Assembly: GCF_028596125.1 (NCBI RefSeq)
Contig: NZ_CP117229.1
Location: 418,001-482,000, forward strand
Length of the DNA: 64,000 nt
Direction of reading: 5' to 3'
DNA from: Listeria innocua
Lineage (GTDB): Bacteria; Bacillota; Bacilli; Lactobacillales; Listeriaceae
Positions 46,261 through 54,637 of this stretch are shown one piece after another. The notes below the pieces were generated by a model that saw only the letters and a program-made list of their open reading frames with translations, was not told the DNA's origin and ran no database searches. The translations under genes were made by a program, and so were the position numbers. Numbering within the stretch: position 1 is the stretch's first letter; the number at the start of each line of letters is the position of its first letter.

Positions 46261-46740
46261 ATGGAAGTAGAAATTGTCGAACGAAATGCTTTTACAGCGG
46301 TCGGAAAAAAACGAACTTTTTCGGTTGAAAATGATGCGCAAAAAGAAAAAATCAGCCAATTTTGGCAAGAAGCAAACGCAAATGGCGATGCTGAACGAAT
46401 CAACGAATTAGCTGAATTCGCAACAATTGACGGTATTTTAGGCGTTTGCCAAATGAACGGAGACAAAATGGACTATTATATCGCGATTGAATCCGAACTC
46501 ACTCCGCCAGAAGACATGGAAAAACTAACCATCCCAGCAAGCAAATGGGCCATCTTCAAATCAGTCGGCCCACTACCAAGCTCCATTCAAAAAGTGTGGG
46601 AATACATTTACGGCGAATGGTTCCACACAAGTAATTACAACCACGGAAACGCTCCAGAACTAGAAGTCTACACAGAAGGCGACACAACTGCCGCTGATTA
46701 TTATTCCGAAGTTTGGATTCCGGTGGTTGAAAAAGAATAA
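46261..46740 (+). CDS. GyrI-like effector-binding domain protein
   Basis: 159 aa, the effector-binding fold of AraC/MerR activators (as in Rob and BmrR C-termini, SbmC/GyrI) without a DNA-binding domain. Lines: VEIVERNAFTAVGKKRTF at the start, DYYIAIESE near residue 75, IPASKWAIFKSVGPLPSSIQKVWEYIYGEWF near 95-125, ELEVYTEGDT near 135. Stand-alone members bind small hydrophobic molecules; some hydrolyse cyclopropanone-type toxins. Role here unknown. GGAGGAC ribosome site, monocistronic. Confidence 0.85.
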   Translation: MEVEIVERNAFTAVGKKRTFSVENDAQKEKISQFWQEANANGDAERINELAEFATIDGILGVCQMNGDKMDYYIAIESELTPPEDMEKLTIPASKWAIFKSVGPLPSSIQKVWEYIYGEWFHTSNYNHGNAPELEVYTEGDTTAADYYSEVWIPVVEKE

Positions 46741-46820
46741 TCATTAACAAGAACAAATTTGCGGATACTCAAATTTGTTCTTTGTGCTATTTTTACATCA
46801 TGATAAACAGAGGTGATTTA

Positions 46821-47366
46821 ATGACCACAATTCCACTCTCAATCCCAATGACCATCTTATTTGTAGTTGTTTTTGAACTAGTATACTTAGGCTTTAAAAA
46901 ATTCAATATTTCAAAATCTACTTTGGGTACCTACATGTTTGTAGCGTACTTGGCTATTTTAACAGAAGTAGTTTTATTGCCGTTTAATCTAACAGCTGCC
47001 GGAGAAACCTATCCATTAGAGGCTTACTTACAAATAATTCCCTTCCAAACCATACTATTTTATCTTAAAAACATCCCAAATCTACACCTAATGATCCAGT
47101 TTTTAGGTAATGTAGTCCTACTTGTTCCATTTGCTATTTATATTAATCGGTTTAAAAATATTTCTGTTTTAAAAAATATAGTTTTAGCTTTGGGAATTTC
47201 TTTAATTATCGAAATTAGTCAAGGAATCTTAAATTTAATCACACAATATCCGAATAATATTACTGATATAGATGATGTTATTTTAAACGTTTCAGGGTAT
47301 GTACTCGCTTGGCTCATTTTTTCATCATTTAAATCGGATAATAACCGCCCTAAACCTGTTTCCTAA
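46821..47366 (+). CDS. VanZ-like membrane protein
   Basis: 181 aa from the ATG at 46821 with AGAGGTGA before it. Four or five membrane helices; VanZ family lines VVLLPFNL, IIPFQTI, QFLGNVVLLVPFAIYI and EISQGILN....NITDIDDVILNVSGYVLAW. VanZ raises teicoplanin resistance in enterococci, and most family members have no known role. No other van gene is near. The next gene has its own Fur-type promoter. Confidence 0.88.
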   Translation: MTTIPLSIPMTILFVVVFELVYLGFKKFNISKSTLGTYMFVAYLAILTEVVLLPFNLTAAGETYPLEAYLQIIPFQTILFYLKNIPNLHLMIQFLGNVVLLVPFAIYINRFKNISVLKNIVLALGISLIIEISQGILNLITQYPNNITDIDDVILNVSGYVLAWLIFSSFKSDNNRPKPVS

Positions 47367-47368
47367 AA

Positions 47369-47397
47369 TTGACATTGAGAATCATTATCAATATAAT
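47369..47397 (+). promoter_or_regulatory. isdG promoter overlapped by a Fur box
   Basis: TTGACA (47369-47374) and TATAAT (47392-47397) with a 17-bp spacer. The spacer contains TGAGAATCATTATCA (47376-47390), matching the 7-1-7 Fur consensus TGATAATNATTATCA at 13 of 15 positions. Iron-dependent repression of the next gene follows from this. Confidence 0.8.
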
Positions 47398-47451
47398 GGA
47401 AGGAACTAGCCTATTATACATACAATACAATTATCCAAGGGGGATTTAAGA

Positions 47452-47817
47452 ATGATTATTGTAACTAATACGATTAAGGTAGAAAAAGGCGCAGCAGAGC
47501 ACGTTATCCGTCAGTTCACAGGCGCAAATGGCGACGGACATCCAACAAAAGATATCGCAGAAGTAGAAGGTTTCCTAGGCTTTGAACTATGGCACAGCAA
47601 ACCAGAAGACAAAGACTATGAAGAAGTAGTCGTAACAAGCAAATGGGAAAGCGAAGAAGCCCAACGCAATTGGGTGAAAAGCGATTCCTTCAAAAAAGCA
47701 CATGGCAGAACTAAAGACACTAGAGAACAAAGAGAAGACCGCAAAGGCATCGTAGGAAATGCAATCGCTCGTTTTGAAGTGGTTCATGTGCAAAACCCTG
47801 TGATTGTTGAAAAATAA
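47452..47817 (+). CDS. isdG: IsdG-type haem-degrading monooxygenase
   Basis: 121 aa, ABM ferredoxin-like fold. The haem-pocket residues of the IsdG family are present: Asn in IVTNTIKV (residue 6), Trp in RNWVKSD and His in KKAHGRT. It opens haem to release iron in the cytoplasm. Expression should be iron-repressed through the Fur box in its promoter. Monocistronic, away from the main isd-like surface and transport genes. Residues after about 85 carry a charged helix (TKDTREQREDRKG) as in the Listeria and Bacillus proteins. Confidence 0.92.
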   Translation: MIIVTNTIKVEKGAAEHVIRQFTGANGDGHPTKDIAEVEGFLGFELWHSKPEDKDYEEVVVTSKWESEEAQRNWVKSDSFKKAHGRTKDTREQREDRKGIVGNAIARFEVVHVQNPVIVEK

Positions 47818-47823
47818 GAAGTG

Positions 47824-47860
47824 AGTGAACAAGCCGTTTCGAGGTAGATGGCTTGTTTTT
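47824..47860 (+). terminator. Intrinsic terminator of isdG
   Basis: AACAAGCC and GGCTTGTT around a GTTTCGAGGTAGAT loop, T-run behind. Confidence 0.75.
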
Positions 47861-47950
47861 TTGTTTTCAGATGAGAAAATAAATACAGTGTTTTTCTTTC
47901 CAAAAGCCCCTTTACTAGCAACCCACAATCCAATCATGCTATAATTCTCT

Positions 47951-47971
47951 AAATGATAACGTTTATCATTT
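47951..47971 (+). promoter_or_regulatory. Metalloregulator (Fur-like) palindrome
   Basis: AAATGATAA-CGT-TTATCATTT is a perfect 9-3-9 inverted repeat 16 bases before the nitroreductase start. It resembles Fur/PerR/Zur sites, closest to Fur (TGATAAC.TTATCA core), and lies where it would block transcription or translation start. Confidence 0.55.
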
Positions 47972-47986
47972 AAGGGGGAATTAAAC

Positions 47987-48562
47987 ATGATTGAAAAAAC
48001 AATTATGGAACGTCGTAGCATTAAAAAAGCGAACGATGCGCCAATTTCAAGAGAAACTGTGAACACTATTTTAGAGCAAGCTGCCTTTGCGCCTTTTCAT
48101 AGCAAAGTAGAGCCGTGGAATGTATACGTATTGCACACACTTGGTGAAAAAGAACGTTACATCGAGAAAATCATCGAATTTAATGAGCGCGAACAAGGGG
48201 TTAGTTTTTCTGAAGCAGAGGTTGCGGATTTAAAAGCAGGCTATGCGAAGAAAATTATTACGCCGCCTTACTTACTCATTGTGACGACGAATATTATTGG
48301 TCACGGGAAAAAGGATTTCGAATCAATCGGGGCAACTAGTGCATTTATCCAAAATATCCAATTGCTTGGCTGGGAAGCGGGAATTGGGATGATTTGGCGT
48401 TCAAATAGATTTATTTTTGATGCGAAGTTTGCGGATGATTTAGGTATCCCTGCTGAGCAAAAAATTGTCGGAACTTTGCACTTAACTAGCTTAGCCGAAG
48501 TTCCTGAAGCAAAACCGCGCCGTCCTTTGAATGAATGGGTGAAGGATTTAGCGGATTTGTAA
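47987..48562 (+). CDS. Nitroreductase-family FMN oxidoreductase
   Basis: 191 aa, nitroreductase fold: IMERRSIKKANDAPISRETVNTILEQAAFAPFHSKVEPWNVYVL at the start (FMN phosphate and ring contacts), LGWEAGIGMIWRSNRF (about 125-140), then the terminal helix. The YdjA/RutE-like small subgroup uses NAD(P)H to reduce nitro compounds, quinones or ferric/flavin substrates. The Fur-like palindrome right before the start and the isdG gene upstream suggest a link with iron, for example flavin or haem-related reduction (inference). GGGGGAA ribosome site. Confidence 0.88.
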   Translation: MIEKTIMERRSIKKANDAPISRETVNTILEQAAFAPFHSKVEPWNVYVLHTLGEKERYIEKIIEFNEREQGVSFSEAEVADLKAGYAKKIITPPYLLIVTTNIIGHGKKDFESIGATSAFIQNIQLLGWEAGIGMIWRSNRFIFDAKFADDLGIPAEQKIVGTLHLTSLAEVPEAKPRRPLNEWVKDLADL

Positions 48563-48626
48563 GATTGATGTTTCGTGTGATTAGCGTTACAATGGTACAA
48601 GTGTAAGAAATAAGGAGGCGAGCAAG

Positions 48627-48797
48627 ATGGCAGTTCCAGCTAGACGTACGTCCAAAGCGAAGAAAAACAAGCGCCGTACGCATAAAGGCTTAACAGCACC
48701 AGGTTTGAGTCGCGATAGTGAAACAGGCGAATACCGTATGTCACACCGCATCTCACCAGACGGCACTTATAAAGGTCGCACAATTATCGAAAAATAA
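48627..48797 (+). CDS. rpmF: Ribosomal protein bL32, cysteine-free paralogue
   Basis: 56 aa, start with AAGGAGG upstream. The N-terminus [20 protein letters not shown] is the bL32 signature. The four zinc-binding cysteines of the usual form are absent ([19 protein letters not shown] instead of CxxC...), so this is the C-minus paralogue that in other bacteria is used when zinc is scarce. No clear Zur box is visible in the 60-bp space before it. A strong terminator follows. Confidence 0.92.
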   Translation: MAVPARRTSKAKKNKRRTHKGLTAPGLSRDSETGEYRMSHRISPDGTYKGRTIIEK

Positions 48798-48799
48798 GA

Positions 48800-48836
48800 G
48801 GATTTGTTCCAGCGATTGGAACAAATTCTTTTTTTT
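48800..48836 (+). terminator. Intrinsic terminator of rpmF
   Basis: ATTTGTTCC and GGAACAAAT around AGCGATT, with a run of Ts. Confidence 0.85.
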
Positions 48837-48888
48837 GTGATACTATAATGGAAAGAGCTAAATACACAAAAAGGAGTCTGATTTTGAC

Positions 48889-49617
48889 ATGACAGAAGAA
48901 TTTGTGAACAAAGAAGATGCGCTGAAAAATTATAATGCAAAAGAATTTCGTACACCAGATGGCTATACGAGTGATATGATTTTAACTACAGTAAAAGAGT
49001 TGAACGGGAAACCAACATTACATATTTTATTAATTAAACGAAGCCTTACAAACGCGGAAGGAAAACCAAATATGGAAGGCGGAAAATGGGCAGTTCCCGG
49101 CGGTTTTGTCGATGAAAATGAGTCAGCTGAACAAGCTGCTGAACGTGAACTAGAAGAAGAAACAAGTTTGACTGATATTCCGTTGATTCCGTTTGGTGTC
49201 TTTGATAAGCCTGGTCGTGATCCGCGTGGTTGGATTATTTCACGGGCATTTTACGCAATTGTGCCACCGGAAGCTTTGGAAAAACGAGCGGCTGGCGATG
49301 ATGCAGCCGAAATCGGGCTTTTTCCAATGACAGAAGCGCTCGAATTGCCACTTGCTTTTGACCATTTAGACATGCTGAAAAAAGCGTTTAGTGCAATTAC
49401 AGAAGAATTTTTACTGACAACGGCGATTCGCGATTTCTTGCCGGAAACTTTCTCAGCAGAGCTACTTTACCAAACGTTGGAAGGCTGTACGAAGCCAGGG
49501 ATTTTACCGGATGAAGTAGAATTTATGGAGAATATCGAGTATTTACCCTATTTAGAAAAAGTGGGCGATCTGTACAGATTTAACGCAGATGCTGAAGCGG
49601 GAAGTATTTATTTTTAA
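48889..49617 (+). CDS. Nudix protein, NrtR-like (Nudix plus winged helix)
   Basis: 242 aa. An N-terminal Nudix domain (residues about 30-150) has the complete Nudix box GGFVDENESAEQAAERELEEET (Gly-x5-Glu-x7-Arg-Glu-x2-Glu-Glu, about 71-92), so hydrolysis, for example of ADP-ribose, is possible. The C-terminal 80 residues (IRDFLPETFSAELLYQTLEG....EKVGDLYRFN) have the winged-helix pattern of NrtR, the ADP-ribose-responsive regulator of NAD metabolism. No NAD genes adjoin. Hydrolase, regulator or both cannot be told from sequence. Monocistronic. Confidence 0.82.
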   Translation: MTEEFVNKEDALKNYNAKEFRTPDGYTSDMILTTVKELNGKPTLHILLIKRSLTNAEGKPNMEGGKWAVPGGFVDENESAEQAAERELEEETSLTDIPLIPFGVFDKPGRDPRGWIISRAFYAIVPPEALEKRAAGDDAAEIGLFPMTEALELPLAFDHLDMLKKAFSAITEEFLLTTAIRDFLPETFSAELLYQTLEGCTKPGILPDEVEFMENIEYLPYLEKVGDLYRFNADAEAGSIYF

Positions 49618-49623
49618 ATAGAA

Positions 49624-49658
49624 AAGGAGCCACCGATTTGGTTGGCTCCTTTTTTTTA
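49624..49658. terminator. Bidirectional intrinsic terminator
   Basis: AAGGAGCCA and TGGCTCCTT with flanking A- and T-runs, between the convergent Nudix and LysR genes. Confidence 0.85.
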
Positions 49659-50549
49659 TAGGAAATGTTTTTCGCCGTAGCGTAATGCGAAATCTTTAAA
49701 AGCTTTGGATGCGGGTGAAATGTAGTGATTTTTCAAGCTTGCTAAGTAAATGAAACGCTCATGTTTTGGCTCATTGATAGAGAGTACTTTGACGTTATAA
49801 TGCGCGAGAGAGGAGATTTTTGGCATGATAGAAATACCGTAATCAACACTCACAAGGCCAACCATTGCGGTATCTTCCTCTACATAACAGCCGATTTTAG
49901 GTTGAATATTTATTTCAGCAAAAAGAGAATCAATTAGAGGTCTGAGGCCACTTGTGTCAGAAAAGAAGATATACGAATAATCTGCGGTATCTTTTAAATC
50001 GATTGAATCATATTTGGCAAGTGGATGGTTTTCAGCAACCACAATCACCAGTTCTTGTTTCGTTAATGGCAAAAATTCAATATCGGGTTCATTTTCGACG
50101 TAGGAGCAGATTGCTAGGTCGAATTTTTCATTTTTTAGATCAGGGATAATTGATTTTGTCGCCCCTTGGTAAAAGGAAAACGTGATGTCTTTATGATTTT
50201 CAGCTTTGGTGAAATTTTGGACGAGTTCTGGAACTGTGTGTGCGCCCATTGTATAGATAAAGCCTAAATCAATATTTCCGTGCGATGGGCTCGTTAATTC
50301 GTGTAAAAGTTTTTCGCCCTTTTCTAGTTCGGCGAGGGATTTTTCCACATAAGTTAAATAAAAGCGACCGTATTTAGTTAAACGAATATTGCGGCCTTGT
50401 TTTTCAAATAAGTAGACACCAAGTTCGCGCTCAAGTTCTGCGATAGAGTGGCTTAAGCTAGGCTGGGTAATGGATAATTCGGCAGCTGCAATAGTGTAAT
50501 GCTCTTTTTCAGCCAGTTTTTTAAAATAGTATAATTGACGCAAATTCAT
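49656..50549 (-). CDS. LysR-family regulator of the oxidoreductase/aroE/aroD cluster
   Basis: 297 aa. The N-terminal helix-turn-helix (MNLRQLYYFKKLAEKEHYTIAAAELSITQPSLSHSIAELEREL) and the effector domain are complete. CynR/CatR-like in style. Divergent from the Fe-S flavoenzyme gene at 50747, with a symmetrical ATAGA-N5-TCTAT site between them at 50599-50613. It probably activates the divergent genes when a cyclic acid such as quinate or shikimate is present (inference). AAGGAGGT ribosome site. Confidence 0.92.
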   Translation of the reverse strand: MNLRQLYYFKKLAEKEHYTIAAAELSITQPSLSHSIAELERELGVYLFEKQGRNIRLTKYGRFYLTYVEKSLAELEKGEKLLHELTSPSHGNIDLGFIYTMGAHTVPELVQNFTKAENHKDITFSFYQGATKSIIPDLKNEKFDLAICSYVENEPDIEFLPLTKQELVIVVAENHPLAKYDSIDLKDTADYSYIFFSDTSGLRPLIDSLFAEINIQPKIGCYVEEDTAMVGLVSVDYGISIMPKISSLAHYNVKVLSINEPKHERFIYLASLKNHYISPASKAFKDFALRYGEKHFL

Positions 50550-50596
50550 GAAACTACCTCCTTGAAATGCCTTGATAACTCTATTGTAAGCGATTA

Positions 50597-50613
50597 TATA
50601 GAAAAAATCTATG
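50597..50613 (+). promoter_or_regulatory. Putative LysR-type operator
   Basis: ATAGA-AAAAA-TCTAT gives the T-N11-A type dyad in the 197-bp space between divergent genes, near the LysR start, where LysR proteins usually bind. Confidence 0.5.
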
Positions 50614-50746
50614 AATAAATCGAAAAATATACATTAGATTAATAATTATTCCTGACTTATAATGAAAGAGAAATAAGATTGTGCATTATTGAACGTGAAT
50701 AATGTAACAAATCATTTGCTGAGATTATAGTCGCAGGAGGCTTATT

Positions 50747-52741
50747 ATGACAGATTATCCGAGTATTTTTGAACCATTAACTGTAAAAAGAATGACCATT
50801 AAAAACCGTGTGATAATGCCACCAATGGGGACAAACCTAGCTGGATTAAATGGCGAATTTTTAGAAGAACATATGAATTACTACGAACAACGCGCAAAAG
50901 GTGGAACAGGTCTAATCACTATTGAAAACGCTTGTGTAGATTTTCCTTATGGTACAAACGGAACAACGCAACTTAGAATCGATAATGACCAATACATTCC
51001 TGGGTTTTACAAATTAACAGAACGTCTTCATAAACACGGAACTTGTGTATCCATCCAAATTAACCATGCTGGGGCATCAGCTTATCCAGCTCGTTTAAAC
51101 GGACTTCAACCAGTTTCCGCATCTGATATTCCATCTAAAAAAGGCGGAACTGTACCGCGCCCGCTTACAGTAGAAGAAATTTATGAAATCGTAAATAAAT
51201 ATGGTGATGCTGCAAGACGCGCCCAACAAGCCGGCTTCGATGCAGTCGAAATCCACGGCGGACACTCGTACTTACTATGCCAATTCTTATCGCCACTTTA
51301 TAACAAACGTACAGATGAATTTGGTGGCTCGCCAGAAAATCGCGCCCGTATTGTCAAACTGATTTTAGAAAAAGTACGCGCAGAAGTTGGTCCGTTTTTC
51401 CCTATCGTGCTGCGTTTTAGTGCAGATGAATTTACAGAAGGCGGCAACCATTTAGAAGATATTTTGGAACTGCTAGATTATTGCCAAGAAGAAGCGGATA
51501 TTTTGAATGTATCAGCGGCAATTAATGACAACCTATACTTGCAAATTGACCAAATGAACTTGGAAGATGGCTGGAGAAGCTACCTTGCAAAAGCGGTGAA
51601 AGATAAATTTAACAAACCAACGATTACTTCTGGTAACATTCGTAGTCCAAAAGCGGCAGAGAAAATTTTGTCAGAAGGATACGCGGACTTGCTTGCAATG
51701 GGACGTGGCTTAATCGCTGAGCCTAACTGGGTGAACAAAGTGGCAACTGGTCAAGAAGACATGCTTCGAAAATGTATTTCTTGTAATATCGGTTGCGCGG
51801 ATCACCGGATTTCGAAGTCGAAGCCAATCCGTTGTACGGTAAATCCAGATATTATTTATGAAGATAAATACAAAGAAACAAAAGTGACTCGTCCTACCAA
51901 TGTTGTCGTAATTGGCGGCGGAACAGCGGGACTTGAAGCAGCTTGTACGGCGGCCGAAGTTGGCTGTAACACAACGCTAATTGAAGCGAATGAACAAACT
52001 GGTGGCTTGGCGCGAGCTATTGCCAACCTTCCAGATAAAAGTAGAATTGCCGATTTCCCTAATTATTTAGCGAACCGAGCAGAAAAATTAACCAATTTAA
52101 AAGTTATTACAGGCACTAAAGCTGATACTGCGCTTATTGATACATTTAATCCTGATGTGGTTGTAAATGCCACAGGATCCAAACCATTACTTCCACCAAT
52201 TAAAGGTTTGCTTGATGTGATTGACAAAGAAGGCAGTAAGGTTCATTCGATTTTTGGACTTATTTCAAATATCGATGACTTTACCGAATTTAGTAACAAA
52301 AAAGTTGCAGTTATCGGCGGTGGTGCAGTTGGACTTGATGTGGTCGAGTACTTCTCAGAACGCGGCTCGAATGTTACAATTGTAGAAATGATGCCACTTC
52401 TTGGAAAAGACTTAGATATGATTACACGACTTTCGATGATGGATATTATCGAGAAAAATCATGTCGTTGTGCAAACAGAAACGGCATTAACAGAAGTAGC
52501 AGCCGATCATTTCAAAGTGAAGCATGACGGAGTAGACGCCGAGATTCCATTTGATTACGGCTTTGTCTGCCTAGGAATGCGACCAGAACGCCCGCTCATG
52601 GAAGAACTTGCGGCTTATGGCAAAGAAAAACAAATTGAAATCGTCAATATTGGCGATAGCGCAGCAACAAGAAAAATCTTGGAAGGCGTTCGCGAAGGAA
52701 GAAATATTTTAACTACATTAGAAAAAATAGGCTCTTTGTAA
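50747..52741 (+). CDS. FMN/FAD/4Fe-4S enoate (NADH:flavin) oxidoreductase
   Basis: 664 aa. An N-terminal old-yellow-enzyme barrel (residues 1-330: KNRVIMPPMGTN, INHAGASAYPA, EIHGGHSYLLCQFLSP, catalytic His and Tyr-like residues), the Fe-S motif CISCNIGC...RCTVNP (about 345-365) and the C-terminal FAD/NAD domains (VVVIGGGTAGLEAA, about 386; VAVIGGGAVGLDVVEYF, about 522). It is built like 2,4-dienoyl-CoA reductase and the BaiCD/BaiH enoate reductases. Beside aroE and aroD it may reduce an alpha,beta-unsaturated cyclic acid from the quinate/shikimate family (inference). GCAGGAGG ribosome site. Confidence 0.92.
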   Translation: MTDYPSIFEPLTVKRMTIKNRVIMPPMGTNLAGLNGEFLEEHMNYYEQRAKGGTGLITIENACVDFPYGTNGTTQLRIDNDQYIPGFYKLTERLHKHGTCVSIQINHAGASAYPARLNGLQPVSASDIPSKKGGTVPRPLTVEEIYEIVNKYGDAARRAQQAGFDAVEIHGGHSYLLCQFLSPLYNKRTDEFGGSPENRARIVKLILEKVRAEVGPFFPIVLRFSADEFTEGGNHLEDILELLDYCQEEADILNVSAAINDNLYLQIDQMNLEDGWRSYLAKAVKDKFNKPTITSGNIRSPKAAEKILSEGYADLLAMGRGLIAEPNWVNKVATGQEDMLRKCISCNIGCADHRISKSKPIRCTVNPDIIYEDKYKETKVTRPTNVVVIGGGTAGLEAACTAAEVGCNTTLIEANEQTGGLARAIANLPDKSRIADFPNYLANRAEKLTNLKVITGTKADTALIDTFNPDVVVNATGSKPLLPPIKGLLDVIDKEGSKVHSIFGLISNIDDFTEFSNKKVAVIGGGAVGLDVVEYFSERGSNVTIVEMMPLLGKDLDMITRLSMMDIIEKNHVVVQTETALTEVAADHFKVKHDGVDAEIPFDYGFVCLGMRPERPLMEELAAYGKEKQIEIVNIGDSAATRKILEGVREGRNILTTLEKIGSL

Positions 52742-52840
52742 GCCGAACTGGCAAGGCGGATTCCGTTTTGCCAGATTCGCTCTTTATATAAGTTCATATT
52801 TTCACAAATAAACTTTAACTTGGAAAGGAACGATGTTATT

Positions 52841-53716
52841 ATGACAAACAAAATCACTGAAAGAATCACAGGACACACAGAATTAATCGGGTTAATCGCC
52901 ACTCCAATCAGACACAGTTTATCACCAACAATGCACAATGAAGCTTTTGCAAAACTAGGGCTTGATTATGTATACCTTGCTTTTGAAGTTGGAGACAAAG
53001 AACTGAAAGATGTTGTACAAGGGTTCCGAGCAATGAACTTACGCGGCTGGAATGTTTCTATGCCAAATAAAACAAATATCCATAAATACTTAGATAAACT
53101 TTCTCCAGCGGCTGAACTTGTAGGAGCAGTAAACACAGTTGTTAATGATGACGGCGTGTTAACTGGACACATCACGGACGGCACTGGCTATATGCGTGCG
53201 TTAAAAGAAGCCGGTCATGATATTATCGGTAAAAAAATGACAATTTGTGGTGCTGGTGGTGCCGCAACAGCTATCTGCATCCAAGCAGCTCTTGATGGCG
53301 TGAAAGAAATCTCGATTTTCAACAGAAAAGATGATTTTTATGCCAATGCTGAAAAAACAGTAGAAAAAATCAATACAAAAACAAATTGTAAAGCACAATT
53401 ATTTGATATGGAAGACCACGAACAATTACGTAAAGAAATCGCAGAAAGTGTGATTTTCACGAATGCGACTGGCGTTGGGATGAAACCTTTCGAAGGCGAA
53501 ACACTTCTACCAAGTGCAGATATGCTTCGTCCAGAATTAATCGTTTCGGATGTTGTTTACAAACCAACTAAAACTAGATTGCTTGAAATCGCTGAAGAAC
53601 AAGGCTGTCAAACACTTAATGGTCTAGGCATGATGCTTTGGCAAGGTGCGAAAGCTTTCGAAATTTGGACACACAAAGAAATGCCAGTTGATTACATTAA
53701 AGAAATCCTATTTTAA
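52841..53716 (+). CDS. aroE: Shikimate/quinate dehydrogenase (AroE family)
   Basis: 291 aa from the ATG at 52841 with GGAAAGGA before it. Substrate site SLSPTMHNEAF (about 27), catalytic Lys and Asp (MPNKTNI, about 70; HITDGTGY, about 107), dinucleotide motif GAGGAATAI (about 133). TDG.GY and NRK after the strand fit NAD-using quinate/shikimate dehydrogenases (YdiB-like), rather than strict NADP-AroE. Likely co-transcribed with the flavoenzyme upstream (no strong terminator in the 99-bp gap) and aroD downstream. Neighbours argue for a catabolic function. Confidence 0.9.
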   Translation: MTNKITERITGHTELIGLIATPIRHSLSPTMHNEAFAKLGLDYVYLAFEVGDKELKDVVQGFRAMNLRGWNVSMPNKTNIHKYLDKLSPAAELVGAVNTVVNDDGVLTGHITDGTGYMRALKEAGHDIIGKKMTICGAGGAATAICIQAALDGVKEISIFNRKDDFYANAEKTVEKINTKTNCKAQLFDMEDHEQLRKEIAESVIFTNATGVGMKPFEGETLLPSADMLRPELIVSDVVYKPTKTRLLEIAEEQGCQTLNGLGMMLWQGAKAFEIWTHKEMPVDYIKEILF

Positions 53717-53781
53717 AAACTTGCAAAAGAACAAGGTTATCGCTAATCTTAAGACATAATATCGAATGAGGAGAATTATAC

Positions 53782-54540
53782 ATGAATAAAGTAGTCGTAA
53801 AGAATGTTACGTTTGGTGAAGGTGCGCCAAAAATTTGTGTACCAATGGTCGGTAAAACGGTTGCTGCTCTTAAAGAAGAAGCAGAAATGTTAAAAACAAT
53901 CGATTTGGACGTTGTCGAATGGCGCGTTGACTTTTTTGAGGACGTAAAAGATTTAGTTAAAGTGGAAGCTGCGCTAGATGAGATTCGCGCAATTTTGCCA
54001 GAAACACCGATTTTATTCACTTTCCGCAGTGCAAAAGAAGGCGGCGAGTTAGCTGTTAGTGATGAATTTTATTTTGAATTAAATGAAACACTAGCTGGCA
54101 CTGGCAAAATTGATTTAGTTGACGTGGAACTTTTCAATGAAGAAGCGGATGTTTTACGCTTAATCGAAACAGCCCACAAAAACAATGTAAAAGTAGTGAT
54201 GTCGAATCATGATTTTGATAAAACACCTGCGAAGGAAGAAATCGTTTCTCGTTTAACTCGCATGGAAGCACTTGGCGCGGACCTTCCGAAAATCGCCGTA
54301 ATGCCAAAATCTGCTGGAGACGTACTAACTTTATTAGATGCAACGAATAACGTATCTGAAAAAGCTAATCAACCAATCATTACGATGTCGATGGCGGGAA
54401 CTGGTGTCATCAGCCGTCTTGCTGGAGAAGTATTTGGCTCCGCAATGACATTTGGAGCTGCGAAAAAAGCATCCGCTCCTGGTCAAATTGATGTTAATGA
54501 GTTACGTCATGTCCTTGATTTACTGCATAAACAATTTTAA
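53782..54540 (+). CDS. aroD: Type I 3-dehydroquinate dehydratase
   Basis: 252 aa, type I (class I aldolase-like) enzyme. The Schiff-base lysine is in PKIAVMPKS (about residue 170), the catalytic His in MSNHDFDKTP (about 143), the substrate-binding lines are VEWRVDFFED (about 46) and FTFRSAKEGGE (about 80). It interconverts dehydroquinate and dehydroshikimate. Directly after aroE. Good AGGAGAA ribosome site and strong terminator. Confidence 0.93.
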   Translation: MNKVVVKNVTFGEGAPKICVPMVGKTVAALKEEAEMLKTIDLDVVEWRVDFFEDVKDLVKVEAALDEIRAILPETPILFTFRSAKEGGELAVSDEFYFELNETLAGTGKIDLVDVELFNEEADVLRLIETAHKNNVKVVMSNHDFDKTPAKEEIVSRLTRMEALGADLPKIAVMPKSAGDVLTLLDATNNVSEKANQPIITMSMAGTGVISRLAGEVFGSAMTFGAAKKASAPGQIDVNELRHVLDLLHKQF

Positions 54541-54550
54541 TTGAAGTTCG

Positions 54551-54596
54551 AAAAACCTTAAATTTAGATTAATCGTCTAAGTTTAAGGTTTTTTTG
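54551..54596 (+). terminator. Intrinsic terminator of the aroE-aroD unit
   Basis: AAACCTTAAA..TAGA pairs with TCTA..TTTAAGGTTT, with a T-run. Confidence 0.85.
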
Positions 54597-54637
54597 TTAT
54601 AATAAGGCATCAGGAATTTTAAAGGAGACGGAACTAA

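Noticed and set aside
46821-47366. Glycopeptide-resistance vanZ
   Set aside because: VanZ-like proteins are common without any van cluster, and no other van gene is present.
52746-52773. Terminator between the flavoenzyme gene and aroE
   Set aside because: CTGGCAA/TTGCCAG can pair but no T-run follows, so it is more likely a hairpin within one operon.
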